DNA of 64,000 nt, taken from assembly GCF_006443095.1 (NCBI RefSeq), contig NZ_VFWZ01000002.1, positions 1,240,001-1,304,000 of the forward strand, read 5' to 3'. Made by a program: the position numbers and the translations under genes. Within the stretch, counting starts at the first letter, position 1, and every line of letters starts with the position of its first letter. The notes beneath the pieces were generated by a model. It saw only the letters and a list, made by a program, of their open reading frames with translations, was not told where the DNA came from and did no database searches. Below, piece after piece: positions 27,427-37,026 of the stretch. This DNA comes from Aquimarina algicola. GTDB taxonomy: Bacteria > Bacteroidota > Bacteroidia > Flavobacteriales > Flavobacteriaceae.

Positions 27427-28497
27427 ATGATTCCAAAAGATTACATCATGACTTCGAGTACACTAGTTATCTACTTATTTCTATTGTTTTCAATATGTAT
27501 AAAAGCACAGAGTAAACACGAATATGAAATACATACAGTAGCTTTTTATAATCTAGAAAACCTATTTCATCCCGAAAACGACCCTTTAACATTTGATGAT
27601 GACAGAACTCCCAACGGAAAAGATCACTGGACATACGAACATTACAATCATAAGATTAAAAATATGGCTCGTGTTATTTCAAAAATAGGAGCAGAAAAAA
27701 CTAAGAATGCTCCTGTACTGATTGGAGTAGCAGAAATAGAAAACAGAAAAGTTCTAGAAGATCTTACTCAGGATTCTGCTATCCAACATCAGAATTATGG
27801 TATTATACACAAAGATTCACCTGACCGTAGAGGCATTGATGTTGCGTTATTGTATCAAAAAAGATTTTTTAAACCAAAAAATACTCAAACACATGAGCTA
27901 TTGCTTTATAATCATCAAACAGGGAAACGAGTCTATACCAGAGATCAGTTAGTTGTAAGTGGTTACCTCGATGGTGATTTAATACACCTGATCATTAATC
28001 ATTGGCCTTCTCGTAGAGGGGGCGAAAAAAGAAGTGAATACAAGAGAAAAAAAGCAGCGATATTGAATAAAAAAATCGTTGATTCACTATGGACAGAAAA
28101 TCCTTATGCGAAAATTATAATTATGGGAGACCTTAATGATAATCCAAAAAATAAAAGTGTATCGAGGATACTAAATGCAAAAAAACATCAAAAAGATGTT
28201 GATATAAAAGGATTATATAATCCTATGAATCTAATAGCTGAAAAAGGAATTGGTTCTCTAGCTTGGGAGGACAAATGGAGCCTATTTGATCAAATAATAG
28301 TATCAAAAGAGCTCATACAAAAAGAATATGATACTTACAGGTATTATAAATCAGGAATATTTACTTCTGATCAATTGATTACTAAAAAGGGTAGGTTTAA
28401 GGGATATCCTTTTAGGAGCTTTGCCAATGGATCATATACTGGTGGATATAGTGACCATTTTCCTGTATATATGTATCTGGTCAAAAAAATTAAGTAA
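27427..28497 (+). CDS. Secreted EEP-family nuclease/phosphatase
   Basis: This protein is 356 residues from the ATG at 27427. An in-frame ATG at 27448 (MTSSTLVIYLFLLFSICIKA) gives a cleaner signal peptide and may be the true start. The mature part is an EEP domain: FYNLENLFH, GVAEIENRKVLEDL, HWPSRR, IIMGDLNDNP and GYSDHFPVYM, as in DNase I and relatives. It is a paralogue of the 8566 protein but exported. It is divergent from the TonB-dependent receptor (133 bases between starts), which suggests that it releases the receptor's ligand. No T9SS tail is present, so a periplasmic location is likely. Confidence 0.85.
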   Translation: MIPKDYIMTSSTLVIYLFLLFSICIKAQSKHEYEIHTVAFYNLENLFHPENDPLTFDDDRTPNGKDHWTYEHYNHKIKNMARVISKIGAEKTKNAPVLIGVAEIENRKVLEDLTQDSAIQHQNYGIIHKDSPDRRGIDVALLYQKRFFKPKNTQTHELLLYNHQTGKRVYTRDQLVVSGYLDGDLIHLIINHWPSRRGGEKRSEYKRKKAAILNKKIVDSLWTENPYAKIIIMGDLNDNPKNKSVSRILNAKKHQKDVDIKGLYNPMNLIAEKGIGSLAWEDKWSLFDQIIVSKELIQKEYDTYRYYKSGIFTSDQLITKKGRFKGYPFRSFANGSYTGGYSDHFPVYMYLVKKIK

Positions 28498-28543
28498 CTT
28501 TCACAAAAAAGTATATAGGGCTCAAAATCAGGTTGTATTATTT

Positions 28544-29038
28544 ATGATCAATCAAATTCTCAATATAAAGAAATTAGAATATACATCACAGCAAAGTTTT
28601 GAAGATATTAAGAAAACGCTTGATGAAATTATTGATCCAGAAACATCTGCACAAAAGTATAATACAGTCGGCAAGCGCTATGGCGATAAAATGTATAAAA
28701 TCAAAGAAGATACTCCTCGTTACTGGTGGCATAATAATAAACATCTTGAAGAGCAAGAAAAAGCAAGTTTAATCATCAAAATCAAACCTACCACAAACGG
28801 AACTCATTTGAATATAACGGCAAGACCCAATTTTACTGGTTCAATATTTGCGATTTTATTTCCTCTTATAGGTATTTTCTTTTCATGGATATTTGAAACA
28901 ACTAAAGAAGGATATAGTGCTTTACTTGTACTTGGATTACCGTTTATTGGTTTGGGGCTATATCTTTATTTAGAAGGCAGATATTTTCGTAATCGATTTC
29001 TAAAAAGAATTATTTCATATCTGGATATACAAAACTAA
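28544..29038 (+). CDS. Hypothetical two-helix membrane protein
   Basis: I do not recognise this protein. From ATG 28544 it has 164 residues: a basic soluble region of about 90 residues (KTLDEIIDPETSAQKYNTVG), two membrane helices (about 94-113 and 121-141) and a short basic tail. The open frame continues upstream into the EEP gene but has no support there. The layout copies the protein at 10398. It follows the EEP gene by 46 bases and may share its transcript. A bidirectional terminator follows directly. Confidence 0.6.
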   Translation: MINQILNIKKLEYTSQQSFEDIKKTLDEIIDPETSAQKYNTVGKRYGDKMYKIKEDTPRYWWHNNKHLEEQEKASLIIKIKPTTNGTHLNITARPNFTGSIFAILFPLIGIFFSWIFETTKEGYSALLVLGLPFIGLGLYLYLEGRYFRNRFLKRIISYLDIQN

Positions 29039-29070
29039 AAAAGCGCTCTGATTAAATAGAGCGCTTTTTT
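29037..29070. terminator. Bidirectional terminator
   Basis: A 13-bp perfect stem (AAAAAAGCGCTCT and its complement) with an 8-base loop lies between convergent stops at 29038 (+) and 29093 (-). Confidence 0.85.
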
Positions 29071-29092
29071 ACATCAATAAATGATTTACCAA

Positions 29093-29323
29093 TTAAAATC
29101 CTATTTGGATATCACATAATCCTGAATTGGCCAATGCTGCTGCATCGTCATAATTATCACCAGTATCATTTCCATCTTCATCTATAGCATTACCATTTTC
29201 TCCACGAGTAAAAGTAAAACCTGCACACTCAAAAGAATCAACTCCTCCATCATCATCACTGCTACAAGCGATTAGACCAAGTACAAGAGTAAATACAGCC
29301 AAATACATAAGTTTTTTCATCAT
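29093..29323 (-). CDS. Small acidic lipoprotein
   Basis: This 76-residue protein has a lipoprotein signal (MMKKLMYLAVFTLVLGLIAC) followed by an Asp/Ser stretch and a short acidic domain containing RGENGNAIDEDG. The next gene to the right, 29524, shares the signal sequence and this motif, so the two are paralogues. Function is unknown. Three cysteines remain (one lipidated), which would allow one disulfide in the mature part. It looks complete rather than truncated. Confidence 0.6.
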   Translation of the reverse strand: MMKKLMYLAVFTLVLGLIACSSDDDGGVDSFECAGFTFTRGENGNAIDEDGNDTGDNYDDAAALANSGLCDIQIGF

Positions 29324-29467
29324 ATAGGGGGGGGTTGTAGATTAACGCGGACGAAGATATAAGAAAAAACGTTTTTTAACAAAAAATTAAGTTAAAAATA
29401 TCTTTTAGTCGATATAAAAAGTATTTAGTCGGTTTTATTGTATAAAAACTGATGTGTATTAAACCAA

Positions 29468-29493
29468 AAAAACGACCTTAAAAAAGTCGTTTT
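29468..29493 (-). terminator. Terminator of the 29524 lipoprotein gene
   Basis: AAAACGAC and GTCGTTTT pair around a 9-base loop about 30 bases beyond the leftward stop at 29524. Confidence 0.65.
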
Positions 29494-29523
29494 CAATTTA
29501 TATTATTAGATAAATAAAAAGTA

Positions 29524-29937
29524 TTATTCACAATTTGATAATTCTATATATCTAGCAAAAGGAATACCAATATCTCTATCATCTATAAAAGCATTACCAT
29601 TTTCTCCTCTACAAACAACTGTAGCGATACCACTATTGGTACAAACCAAACATGTTCTGCCAGAAAAAGTACAATCTCCTAATTGAGCTAATTCTTGTCT
29701 TAATGTATTTATTACCTCTTCATCATCACCAGAGCAACCATTGTTTATTACTGTTTCTAATGCCATTCTATAAGCATTACATGCGTCTGTAGATTCTATA
29801 TTTGATCTATATGCGTTTTGAGCTTCAGACAACATTGTGTTTGCTTCTTCACAATTAATACCATCATCATCGCTCTTACAAGCAGTAAATCCGAAGACTA
29901 ACAAGCAAGTAGCCATATACATAAGTTTTCTCATCAT
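29524..29937 (-). CDS. Small cysteine-rich lipoprotein
   Basis: This protein is 137 residues from the ATG at 29937, which matches the MM(K/R)KLMYMA start of its paralogue at 29093. The frame runs upstream only to a TTG. It has a lipoprotein signal (LLVFGFTAC) and a helical middle (EEANTMLSEAQNAYRSNIES) with spaced cysteines. A C-terminal part carries CLVCTNSG and CRGENGNAF. The RGENGNA motif is shared with the smaller neighbour, which looks like a version without the helical middle. About eight cysteines in the mature protein suggest disulfides. Function is unknown. Confidence 0.6.
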   Translation of the reverse strand: MMRKLMYMATCLLVFGFTACKSDDDGINCEEANTMLSEAQNAYRSNIESTDACNAYRMALETVINNGCSGDDEEVINTLRQELAQLGDCTFSGRTCLVCTNSGIATVVCRGENGNAFIDDRDIGIPFARYIELSNCE

Positions 29938-30055
29938 TTTTAGTTTTGGGTTAAGCGTGATCAAAAGTAAGAAAATTAACTATAATTATACAAAAGTAGG
30001 AAAAATACTATTTTTTATGTACTCAAATACAATGCATTACAATGATTCTTAGTTC

Positions 30056-31891
30056 TTATTTTACTTCTTCGATATCTATAGGTTTACCGATATATGCAAG
30101 AGTACTATCTTCGTCAATTTGGTTAATTTCTTCACTGTAAGAAGAAATAATTCTTATTTTTTTATCTGCTCCTTTTATAAATAGCGGAATGATGTCTTTA
30201 TCTTCTTTTGTAATATCAATAAGGTTTTTATAGTGTTTTTGATCTTTGATTTTAATCTCTTGTATTCCAGGATATTTTTCTGCCAATCCAATAAGCTTAT
30301 AATAATCATCTGTATGAGAAAATAGCCCTTCTTGTGGATTATTTCTGGGGTCTTCCATTTCTTCTGGTGTAATTAACCTAAAGGATCCATGTTCTCCAAA
30401 CTGATTTCTGAACTTATTAATTGCATATTTATTGATATCACTATTTGCGGTTAATGCCATGAGATACCCTACATCACTTAGTTCTATATTGTCTTTTAAT
30501 TCACCTCCATAAATATTACTTTCTATAGCTTCTAAGCCAAGGTCTTTGGCTTTATTAATATTGTTTCGGTTATTATCGACAAGTACCACATGTCTACCGT
30601 TATCTTTTAGATATACTGCTATCAATCTTGATATTTTCGATCCTCCTATAATTAGAATCCCGTCAGATTTTTTAAGAAATACACCAACGATTTTAGCAAA
30701 CAAACGAGCTGTAGTTGCATTAAGTAGAACTGTGCCTAATACAATCATGAATACCAGTGGTGTAATATATTCTGCTGCCGGGATACCTACTTTATACAAT
30801 TTTAAACCAAATAAAGAAGCAATACCGGCTGCTACAATACCTCTTGGTCCTACCCAACTTATAAAAAGTTTTTCATTTGTTTTAAGTCCTGATTGCATTG
30901 CACTCAAAAACACTCCCAAAGGTCTTATCAAAAAAGCTACCACAGAAAATAACAAAACTGCTTTCCAGTTATAAATAAGTTTAAGGTCTTCGATATTAAT
31001 ATTTGCTGCCAAAAGAATAAATAATATAGATATTAATAATACACTAAGAGACTCTTTGAAATATAAAATCTCATTAATATTAGGCAGATTAATGTTTCCC
31101 AAAACCAATCCCATAATTACTACAGAAAGTAAACCGGATTCGTGGGCAAAAATATCGGATAATACAAAGACTCCAAGTACAGAAGCTAGGGTAACTACAT
31201 TAAGTAAATAATGCGGAATAATCTTTCTCTTAATCGCAAATGCAAGTGCATGTGCGAAAGTAAAACCAAAGGTAAGTCCAAATAATACAATTTTACCAAA
31301 CTCGATCAGAGCTGTAAAAGTAAACTCCTCTCCTGCTCCTGCTCTTATAAACTCAAAAACCAAAACAGCGATAAGAGCTCCAATAGGATCAATTAAAATA
31401 CCTTCCCATTTTAAAACAGCAGAAACGTCTTTCTTGAGAGGTATATTTCTCAAAATCGGTGTGATCACGGTAGGACCTGTTACAATAATCAATGAAGAAA
31501 ATAAAAATGCAATCGGCCAGCTCAAATCAAAAATGAAGTGTGCCGCAAGACCTGCTCCAAAAAACGTGACCACCACTCCTATAGTTATCAATTTAATAAT
31601 TACCGGTCCAACATTAAGGACCTCACTTCTTCTCAATGTAAGTCCACCTTCAAAAAGAATAATACTTATTGCTAATGAAACAAAATAAAACAAGCTTTCT
31701 CCAGGAAATAATCCCTCTCTACCATTCCAAATAGGCTGTATTAGCTTTGCACCATCTTCGGTAAAAAGAGTAGCTATAGGACCAACCAACAAGCCTATCA
31801 AAATCAAAGGTAAAATAGCCGGGATTTTTAATTTCCAGGCAACCCACTGGGCTAAAATTCCTAAAATGACTATTCCTGCCAGTTCTAACAT
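30056..31891 (-). CDS. Cation:proton antiporter (CPA1/NhaP type) with RCK/TrkA domain
   Basis: This 611-residue protein has about 12 membrane segments in residues 1-400 (SIILFEGGLTLRR, LLSVVIMGLVLGNINL, SWVGPRGIVAAGIASLFG), typical of CPA1 Na+/H+ or K+/H+ antiporters. The cytoplasmic tail holds an NAD-binding RCK-N/TrkA domain (about 410-530, ILIIGGSKISRLIAVYL, VVLVDNNRNN). The likely role is sodium or potassium export and pH homeostasis in a salty habitat, gated by nucleotide. The gene is monocistronic, followed by the small lipoprotein genes. Confidence 0.9.
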   Translation of the reverse strand: MLELAGIVILGILAQWVAWKLKIPAILPLILIGLLVGPIATLFTEDGAKLIQPIWNGREGLFPGESLFYFVSLAISIILFEGGLTLRRSEVLNVGPVIIKLITIGVVVTFFGAGLAAHFIFDLSWPIAFLFSSLIIVTGPTVITPILRNIPLKKDVSAVLKWEGILIDPIGALIAVLVFEFIRAGAGEEFTFTALIEFGKIVLFGLTFGFTFAHALAFAIKRKIIPHYLLNVVTLASVLGVFVLSDIFAHESGLLSVVIMGLVLGNINLPNINEILYFKESLSVLLISILFILLAANINIEDLKLIYNWKAVLLFSVVAFLIRPLGVFLSAMQSGLKTNEKLFISWVGPRGIVAAGIASLFGLKLYKVGIPAAEYITPLVFMIVLGTVLLNATTARLFAKIVGVFLKKSDGILIIGGSKISRLIAVYLKDNGRHVVLVDNNRNNINKAKDLGLEAIESNIYGGELKDNIELSDVGYLMALTANSDINKYAINKFRNQFGEHGSFRLITPEEMEDPRNNPQEGLFSHTDDYYKLIGLAEKYPGIQEIKIKDQKHYKNLIDITKEDKDIIPLFIKGADKKIRIISSYSEEINQIDEDSTLAYIGKPIDIEEVK

Positions 31892-32515
31892 TTTGTATTA
31901 TTATCTAATTATTCAGGAGAAAGATCGTAATTTTTTTCCAACATGATAAAAATATATGCCAATTTAAAGTTTCATTTAATATCCGTTCAAGTTATTATTG
32001 AGTACACATCAAATTTTATCATCCTAAATTAAAGGTATAATATTTTGATTTACATCCTTTTCAAAAAGCAATATTTTATAAAATCATATTAATTAATCCT
32101 GTAACACTACAATTCTTTATGAGTTTTTATAAATGCTTGGAAAAGAAATTTCTAAGTTTAATAGAGTATGAGTCACAAAATGTTAAAATTTGTGTATACA
32201 TTTGTGTGAAAATGATATTATCGTTAGAAAGCACACAAAATTAAATGTTCAATATAAGTACAGTTATTTTTTGTATTAAAACCTATCGATTCGTACATAA
32301 GACAGATATATTGTATTGAAATAGTGTTAAAAAGTACAAAAATTAAATCTTGATATTTGCCATTTTTCTATTTTGCAAAAATTTACAACTATCCATACCG
32401 TGCACCACACAGTTGGAATCAAAAAAAGTGTATTTTTTTATAAATAATTGTGTTAAGAATAATCTTTTTAAATTTTGTGGTAAAATTTAAAAGGGTAAAA
32501 ATTATTATACATTAA
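31892..32515. other. Long AT-rich intergenic region
   Basis: These 624 bases separate the divergent antiporter and MBL genes. I see no convincing gene; a 41-codon frame at 32118 has no support. TTG at 32350-32352 and TATTTTG at 32369-32375 could be a weak promoter for the MBL operon, about 140 bases from its ATG. Confidence 0.4.
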
Positions 32516-33382
32516 ATGAATTTATATCCTATAAAGGCAGGAAATTTCAAACTTGATGGCGGTGCTATGTTTGGAGTCGTTCCCAAAGTACTTTGGAATA
32601 AAACAAATCCTGCGGATCAAAACAATCTTATTGATATTGCTGCTCGTTGTCTGTTGATAGAAAATGGTGATCAATTGATTTTAATAGACTCCGGTATGGG
32701 CGATAAGCAATCCGAAAAGTTTTTTAGCTACTATTCTTTATGGGGAGATGATAGCCTTGATAAATCTCTAGCAAAGCATAATTTTCATAGAGATGATATC
32801 ACAGATGTATTTATTACACACTTACATTTTGATCATTGCGGAGGTGTTATACAATGGAACGATAAAAAAACCGGCTATGAATTAGCATTCAAAAATGCTA
32901 AAATATGGAGTAATCAAGAGCATTGGAAATGGGCTACAGAACCTAATGCAAGAGAAAAAGCCTCGTTTTTAAAGGAAAACATACTACCCATAGAAGAGAG
33001 TGGTCAACTTAATTTTATTACAAGAACACAACTCAATACTTCTTATCAAGAAGAATCAGAATTAGGGTTTGGTATATTATTTGCCGATGGTCATACAGAA
33101 AAACAAATGATACCTCATATTAATTACAAAGGGAAAACTATAGTTTTTATGGCAGATTTGCTCCCTACAGTTGGGCATATACCTTTACCATATGTTATGG
33201 GCTACGACACAAGACCTTTATTAACTTTGGATGAAAAAAAATTGTTTTTAGAAAAAGCTGCTACAAATAATTGGTATTTGTTTTTAGAACATGATGCGCA
33301 TAATGAAATAATAACCGTACAACATACAGAAAAAGGCGTACGCCTAAAAGAAGTTTTTACTTGCTATGAAATTTTTAATTAA
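32516..33382 (+). CDS. Metallo-beta-lactamase fold hydrolase
   Basis: This 288-residue protein without a signal peptide carries the zinc motif HLHFDH at 102-107 (HxHxDH). Preceding strands (LILIDSGMG), GFGILFADGHTE and a C-terminal EHDAHNE complete the metal site. The layout resembles the lactonase-like branch of the MBL superfamily, whose members cleave acyl-homoserine lactones, lactones or phosphoesters. The exact substrate cannot be read. It is the first gene of a hydrolase operon: the subtilisin-like gene starts 13 bases after its stop and the M1 peptidase follows. Confidence 0.85.
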   Translation: MNLYPIKAGNFKLDGGAMFGVVPKVLWNKTNPADQNNLIDIAARCLLIENGDQLILIDSGMGDKQSEKFFSYYSLWGDDSLDKSLAKHNFHRDDITDVFITHLHFDHCGGVIQWNDKKTGYELAFKNAKIWSNQEHWKWATEPNAREKASFLKENILPIEESGQLNFITRTQLNTSYQEESELGFGILFADGHTEKQMIPHINYKGKTIVFMADLLPTVGHIPLPYVMGYDTRPLLTLDEKKLFLEKAATNNWYLFLEHDAHNEIITVQHTEKGVRLKEVFTCYEIFN

Positions 33383-33395
33383 AAAAAACACCAAA

Positions 33396-35072
33396 ATGAT
33401 TGTCCCATCTTATAAAATGGTTACAGCTGTTACCGCATCGATCCTTATGATTGGCTGTGGTACGCCTGCAATAATTTCTACTCCTATAGAAAATATTGAC
33501 GCAATTCCTTTAAAAAATATTGATCTAACAGAAACACAATTAAAAAAATGGAATTCTTTAGATCTTGTTTCTGACACTATTCCGGGAATGAGTGTTGATA
33601 AAGCATATAACGAGCTCATCAAAAATAGAAAAGGAAGCACTGTAATTGTTGGAGTGATCGATAGTGGTGTAGACATAGAACATGAAGATCTTAAAAATGT
33701 GGTTTGGGTAAATCCAAAAGAAATAAAAGGCAATGGAATCGATGATGATAATAATGGATATGTTGATGATATCAACGGTTGGAACTTTTTAGGCGACTCT
33801 GAAGATGAAAATCTAGAATTTGTAAGAATTATAAAGAAACTAAGCTCAAAATACAATGGTAAAACCTTAGCCTCTGTATCAGAAGAAGATCGTAATGAGT
33901 ATAGCAATTATATTGAAGCCAAAGCTGAATATGAAAAAAAATATCAGGAAAATGCTTCTCAAAAAATGCAATATGAACAGATTTTAAGACAATCTGAAAT
34001 TTCTCACAAAGCTATTGTTGATGTAATTGGAAAAGAAGATTATTCTAAAGAAGAATTACTAAAAATAGAAGCAACTACTCCAGAAATGCAACAAAATGTC
34101 GCTTTTTTAGCACAAATGTTTGGTTTTATGGATCCGGGAGATACTGTAGCAGACTTTATAAAGAATCTAAATGAAGGTGTAGATCATTTTACAGAACAGC
34201 TTAATTACAATCTCAATATAGAATTTGACGGCAGAACTGCTGTGGGAGATAATGTAGATGATATCACAGATACCAAATATGGTAATAATAATGTTATGGG
34301 ACCAAATCCTAAAAAAGAAGGAATAAAACATGGTACTCACGTAGCAGGAATCATCGCCGCAGAAAGAAACAATAATATAGGATTAGATGGTATTGCTCAA
34401 AATGTAGAAATCATGGCAATAAGAGCCGTTCCTAATGGAGATGAGTATGACAAAGATATCGCTCTTGCTATACGATATGCAGTAGATAACGGAGCCACTG
34501 TAATCAATACGAGTTTTGGTAAATATTTTAGTACACACCCAGAATGGGTTCGAGAAGCTATTTCTTATGCTGCTTCAAAAGATGTATTAATCGTAAATGC
34601 AGCAGGAAATGAAGCCGAAGATTTAGATCAAAAAGCAGTATATCCAAACGATCAAATTAATAACGAAACTGAAATTTCGGATAACTTTATTACTATAGGC
34701 GCTCTTAACTATGAATATGGTTCAAGTTTGATCGCTGATTTTTCTAATTATGGTAAGAGTAATGTAGATGTATTTGCTCCAGGAGTAAAAATATGGTCTA
34801 CCACCCCAAATAACTCTTATGAGTACTTGCAAGGAACATCAATGGCTGCTCCTGCTGTTGCCGGTGTTGCTGCACTTATTAGATCTTATTATCCTAAATT
34901 AAAAGCTGCGCAGGTAAAACAAATCCTTATGAATAGCGGATTAAGTACAACTGCTTCTGTAATCATAGGAGGAGACGCAGCAAATGTAGGTCCATTTACT
35001 TCACTTTCTAAGTCTGGTAAAATGGTAAATCTTTATAATGCTTTTATTATGGCAGATAAATTATCAAAATAA
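33396..35072 (+). CDS. Subtilisin-like S8 peptidase lipoprotein with large insertion
   Basis: This protein is 558 residues from the ATG at 33396. An in-frame ATG at 33366 would overlap the previous gene and add a poly-Lys stretch. The signal is lipoprotein-like (ILMIGC). The triad is Asp89 (GVIDSGVD), His312 (KHGTHVAG) and Ser482 (GTSMAAPAVAG). Asp and His are about 220 residues apart rather than about 30 as in subtilisin. The insertion is partly charged and coiled-coil-like (YIEAKAEYEKKYQENASQKM) and may be a regulatory or substrate domain. It probably acts at the cell envelope with the M1 peptidase encoded 6 bases downstream. Confidence 0.88.
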   Translation: MIVPSYKMVTAVTASILMIGCGTPAIISTPIENIDAIPLKNIDLTETQLKKWNSLDLVSDTIPGMSVDKAYNELIKNRKGSTVIVGVIDSGVDIEHEDLKNVVWVNPKEIKGNGIDDDNNGYVDDINGWNFLGDSEDENLEFVRIIKKLSSKYNGKTLASVSEEDRNEYSNYIEAKAEYEKKYQENASQKMQYEQILRQSEISHKAIVDVIGKEDYSKEELLKIEATTPEMQQNVAFLAQMFGFMDPGDTVADFIKNLNEGVDHFTEQLNYNLNIEFDGRTAVGDNVDDITDTKYGNNNVMGPNPKKEGIKHGTHVAGIIAAERNNNIGLDGIAQNVEIMAIRAVPNGDEYDKDIALAIRYAVDNGATVINTSFGKYFSTHPEWVREAISYAASKDVLIVNAAGNEAEDLDQKAVYPNDQINNETEISDNFITIGALNYEYGSSLIADFSNYGKSNVDVFAPGVKIWSTTPNNSYEYLQGTSMAAPAVAGVAALIRSYYPKLKAAQVKQILMNSGLSTTASVIIGGDAANVGPFTSLSKSGKMVNLYNAFIMADKLSK

Positions 35073-35078
35073 TATTTT

Positions 35079-36914
35079 ATGATTACTAAAGCATCGTCTT
35101 TTCTTGTTTTATTCACCGGAATTCTATGTGCCGTAGCACAGAATAATACTCCGTATTGGCAACAACATGTTGATTATACAATGAAAATCGATATGGATGT
35201 AGACAAATTTCAATACAAAGGCACACAAGAATTAGTGTATACCAATAACTCTCCCGATACTTTGTATCAGGTTTTTTATCATCTTTATTTTAATGCTTTT
35301 CAGCCAGGAAGTGAGATGGATGAACGATCTAGAGATCTACCGGATCCAGATCCGAGAGTTATGGATCGAATCAGCAAATTAACTCCAGAAACAATAGGTT
35401 TTCTCAAGGTATCGTCTTTATCTCAAAATGGTACCTCTCTTACATACAAAACAGAAGGAACTGTTCTAGAAGTAAACCTTAATAAACCCATTTTACCTGG
35501 AGAGAAAGTTAATTTCTCTATGGAGTTTAATGGTCAAGTACCTGATCAAATACGTCGTTCTGGTAGAAATAGCAAAGAAAATGTGGCTTTATCAATGACA
35601 CAGTGGTACCCAAAAATGGCCGAATATGATTTTGAAGGTTGGCATGCCCATCCATACATTGCTAGAGAGTTTCATGGAGTTTGGGGAAATTTTGATGTCA
35701 CAATAGATATTGATAAAGATTACATTTTAGGAGCTACAGGATATTTACAGAATCCTCAAGAAATAGGGTATGGCTATGAAAAACCTAATACCAAAGTAAA
35801 TAAAAAAGGAAAAAAGCTTTCTTGGCATTTTAATGCTCCTAACGTTCATGATTTTGCATGGACTGCTGACCCAGATTATATTCATGATGTAGTAGAGGTG
35901 CCCAATGGACCCACTTTGCATTTTTTATATAAAAACAAAAAAGAATATATTGATAACTGGAAGGATCTACAGCCTAAAACAGTAGAATTAATGCAGTTTT
36001 TTAGTGATAAAGTTGGTAAATATCCATACGATCAATATTCTGTATTGCAAGGAGGAGACGGAGGAATGGAGTATGCTATGTGTACTCTAATTACAGGAGA
36101 AAGAAAGTTTGCCAGCCTTGTAGGAGTTACAGCTCATGAGATGGCACATTCATGGTTTCAACATATTTTGGCCACTAATGAAGCAAAGCATGAGTGGATG
36201 GATGAAGGATTTACAACCTATATCTCTACTTTGGCTATGAATGAAGTCATGAAACAAAATAATCCTAATTCTCTTAGAGGGATTTATAAAGGATACATGC
36301 AATTAGCATTATCAGGTATAGAACAACCACAAACAACTCATGCAGATAGATATGCTCATAACTCTGCTTACGGTGCTTCTGCATACTCAAAAGGAGCTGT
36401 TTTTCTTTCACAGTTAGGATATATCATAGGAGAAGAAAATCTTGCAAAGACTCTAAAAAGATACTTCAATGAGTGGAAATTTAAACATCCTACTCCTAAC
36501 GATTTTAAACGAATTGCAGAAAAAATATCAGGGTTACAATTGGACTGGTATCTAACAGATTGGACCAAAACTACAAATACAATAGACTATGGTATCAAAG
36601 AAACCATAGAAAAAGAAAAAACAACTCAGGTAATTTTAGAACGAATGGGTCTTATGCCTATGCCAGTAGATCTTTATGTAGAATACAAGGATAATACGGT
36701 AGAATCTTTTTATATCCCCTTAAGAATGATGAGAGGACAAAAAGAGAACCCTATTCCATCTATGAAAAGAACTATTCTACCCGATTGGCCCTGGGCCAAA
36801 CCAACATATTCTGTACAACTTTCTAAACCAAAATCAGAAATAAAAACAATATCTATAGATATTACAGGTACTATGGCAGATGTAAATCCTGGTAATAATA
36901 CATTTTCAGAATAA
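35079..36914 (+). CDS. M1 family zinc metallopeptidase
   Basis: This 611-residue protein has a short signal peptide (LFTGILCAVAQ). Its N-terminal beta-sandwich domain (YTMKIDMDVDKFQYKGTQEL) precedes the thermolysin-like catalytic domain. The zinc site is HEMAH at 353-357 with Glu376 in HEWMDEGF; GGMEYA fits the G(A/G)MEN exopeptidase motif with one change. M1 enzymes remove N-terminal residues from peptides, so after the S8 protease it would finish breakdown of extracellular or periplasmic protein. It starts 6 bases after the S8 stop. Confidence 0.92.
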   Translation: MITKASSFLVLFTGILCAVAQNNTPYWQQHVDYTMKIDMDVDKFQYKGTQELVYTNNSPDTLYQVFYHLYFNAFQPGSEMDERSRDLPDPDPRVMDRISKLTPETIGFLKVSSLSQNGTSLTYKTEGTVLEVNLNKPILPGEKVNFSMEFNGQVPDQIRRSGRNSKENVALSMTQWYPKMAEYDFEGWHAHPYIAREFHGVWGNFDVTIDIDKDYILGATGYLQNPQEIGYGYEKPNTKVNKKGKKLSWHFNAPNVHDFAWTADPDYIHDVVEVPNGPTLHFLYKNKKEYIDNWKDLQPKTVELMQFFSDKVGKYPYDQYSVLQGGDGGMEYAMCTLITGERKFASLVGVTAHEMAHSWFQHILATNEAKHEWMDEGFTTYISTLAMNEVMKQNNPNSLRGIYKGYMQLALSGIEQPQTTHADRYAHNSAYGASAYSKGAVFLSQLGYIIGEENLAKTLKRYFNEWKFKHPTPNDFKRIAEKISGLQLDWYLTDWTKTTNTIDYGIKETIEKEKTTQVILERMGLMPMPVDLYVEYKDNTVESFYIPLRMMRGQKENPIPSMKRTILPDWPWAKPTYSVQLSKPKSEIKTISIDITGTMADVNPGNNTFSE

Positions 36915-36942
36915 AAAATATATTATTTAGGATAACTTATAT

Positions 36943-36982
36943 AAAAACCGACTTTAAAAGTGTTTTAAAGTCGGTTTTCTTT
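36943..36982 (+). terminator. Terminator of the hydrolase operon
   Basis: A 16-bp stem (AAAACCGACTTTAAAA and its complement) with a 3-base loop and T-rich tail lies about 30 bases past the stop at 36914. Confidence 0.9.
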
Positions 36983-37026
36983 ACTTCAAGAATATATATA
37001 AAATCTATTGATTACTTTTAGCTGCA

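Noticed and set aside
28421..28543. Upstream extension of the 28544 membrane protein into the EEP gene
   Set aside because: It would overlap 77 bases of a confident gene; ATG 28544 gives a sensible protein.
32118..32243. 41-codon frame in the long intergenic region
   Set aside because: No recognisable feature, AT-driven composition and no neighbours to support it.
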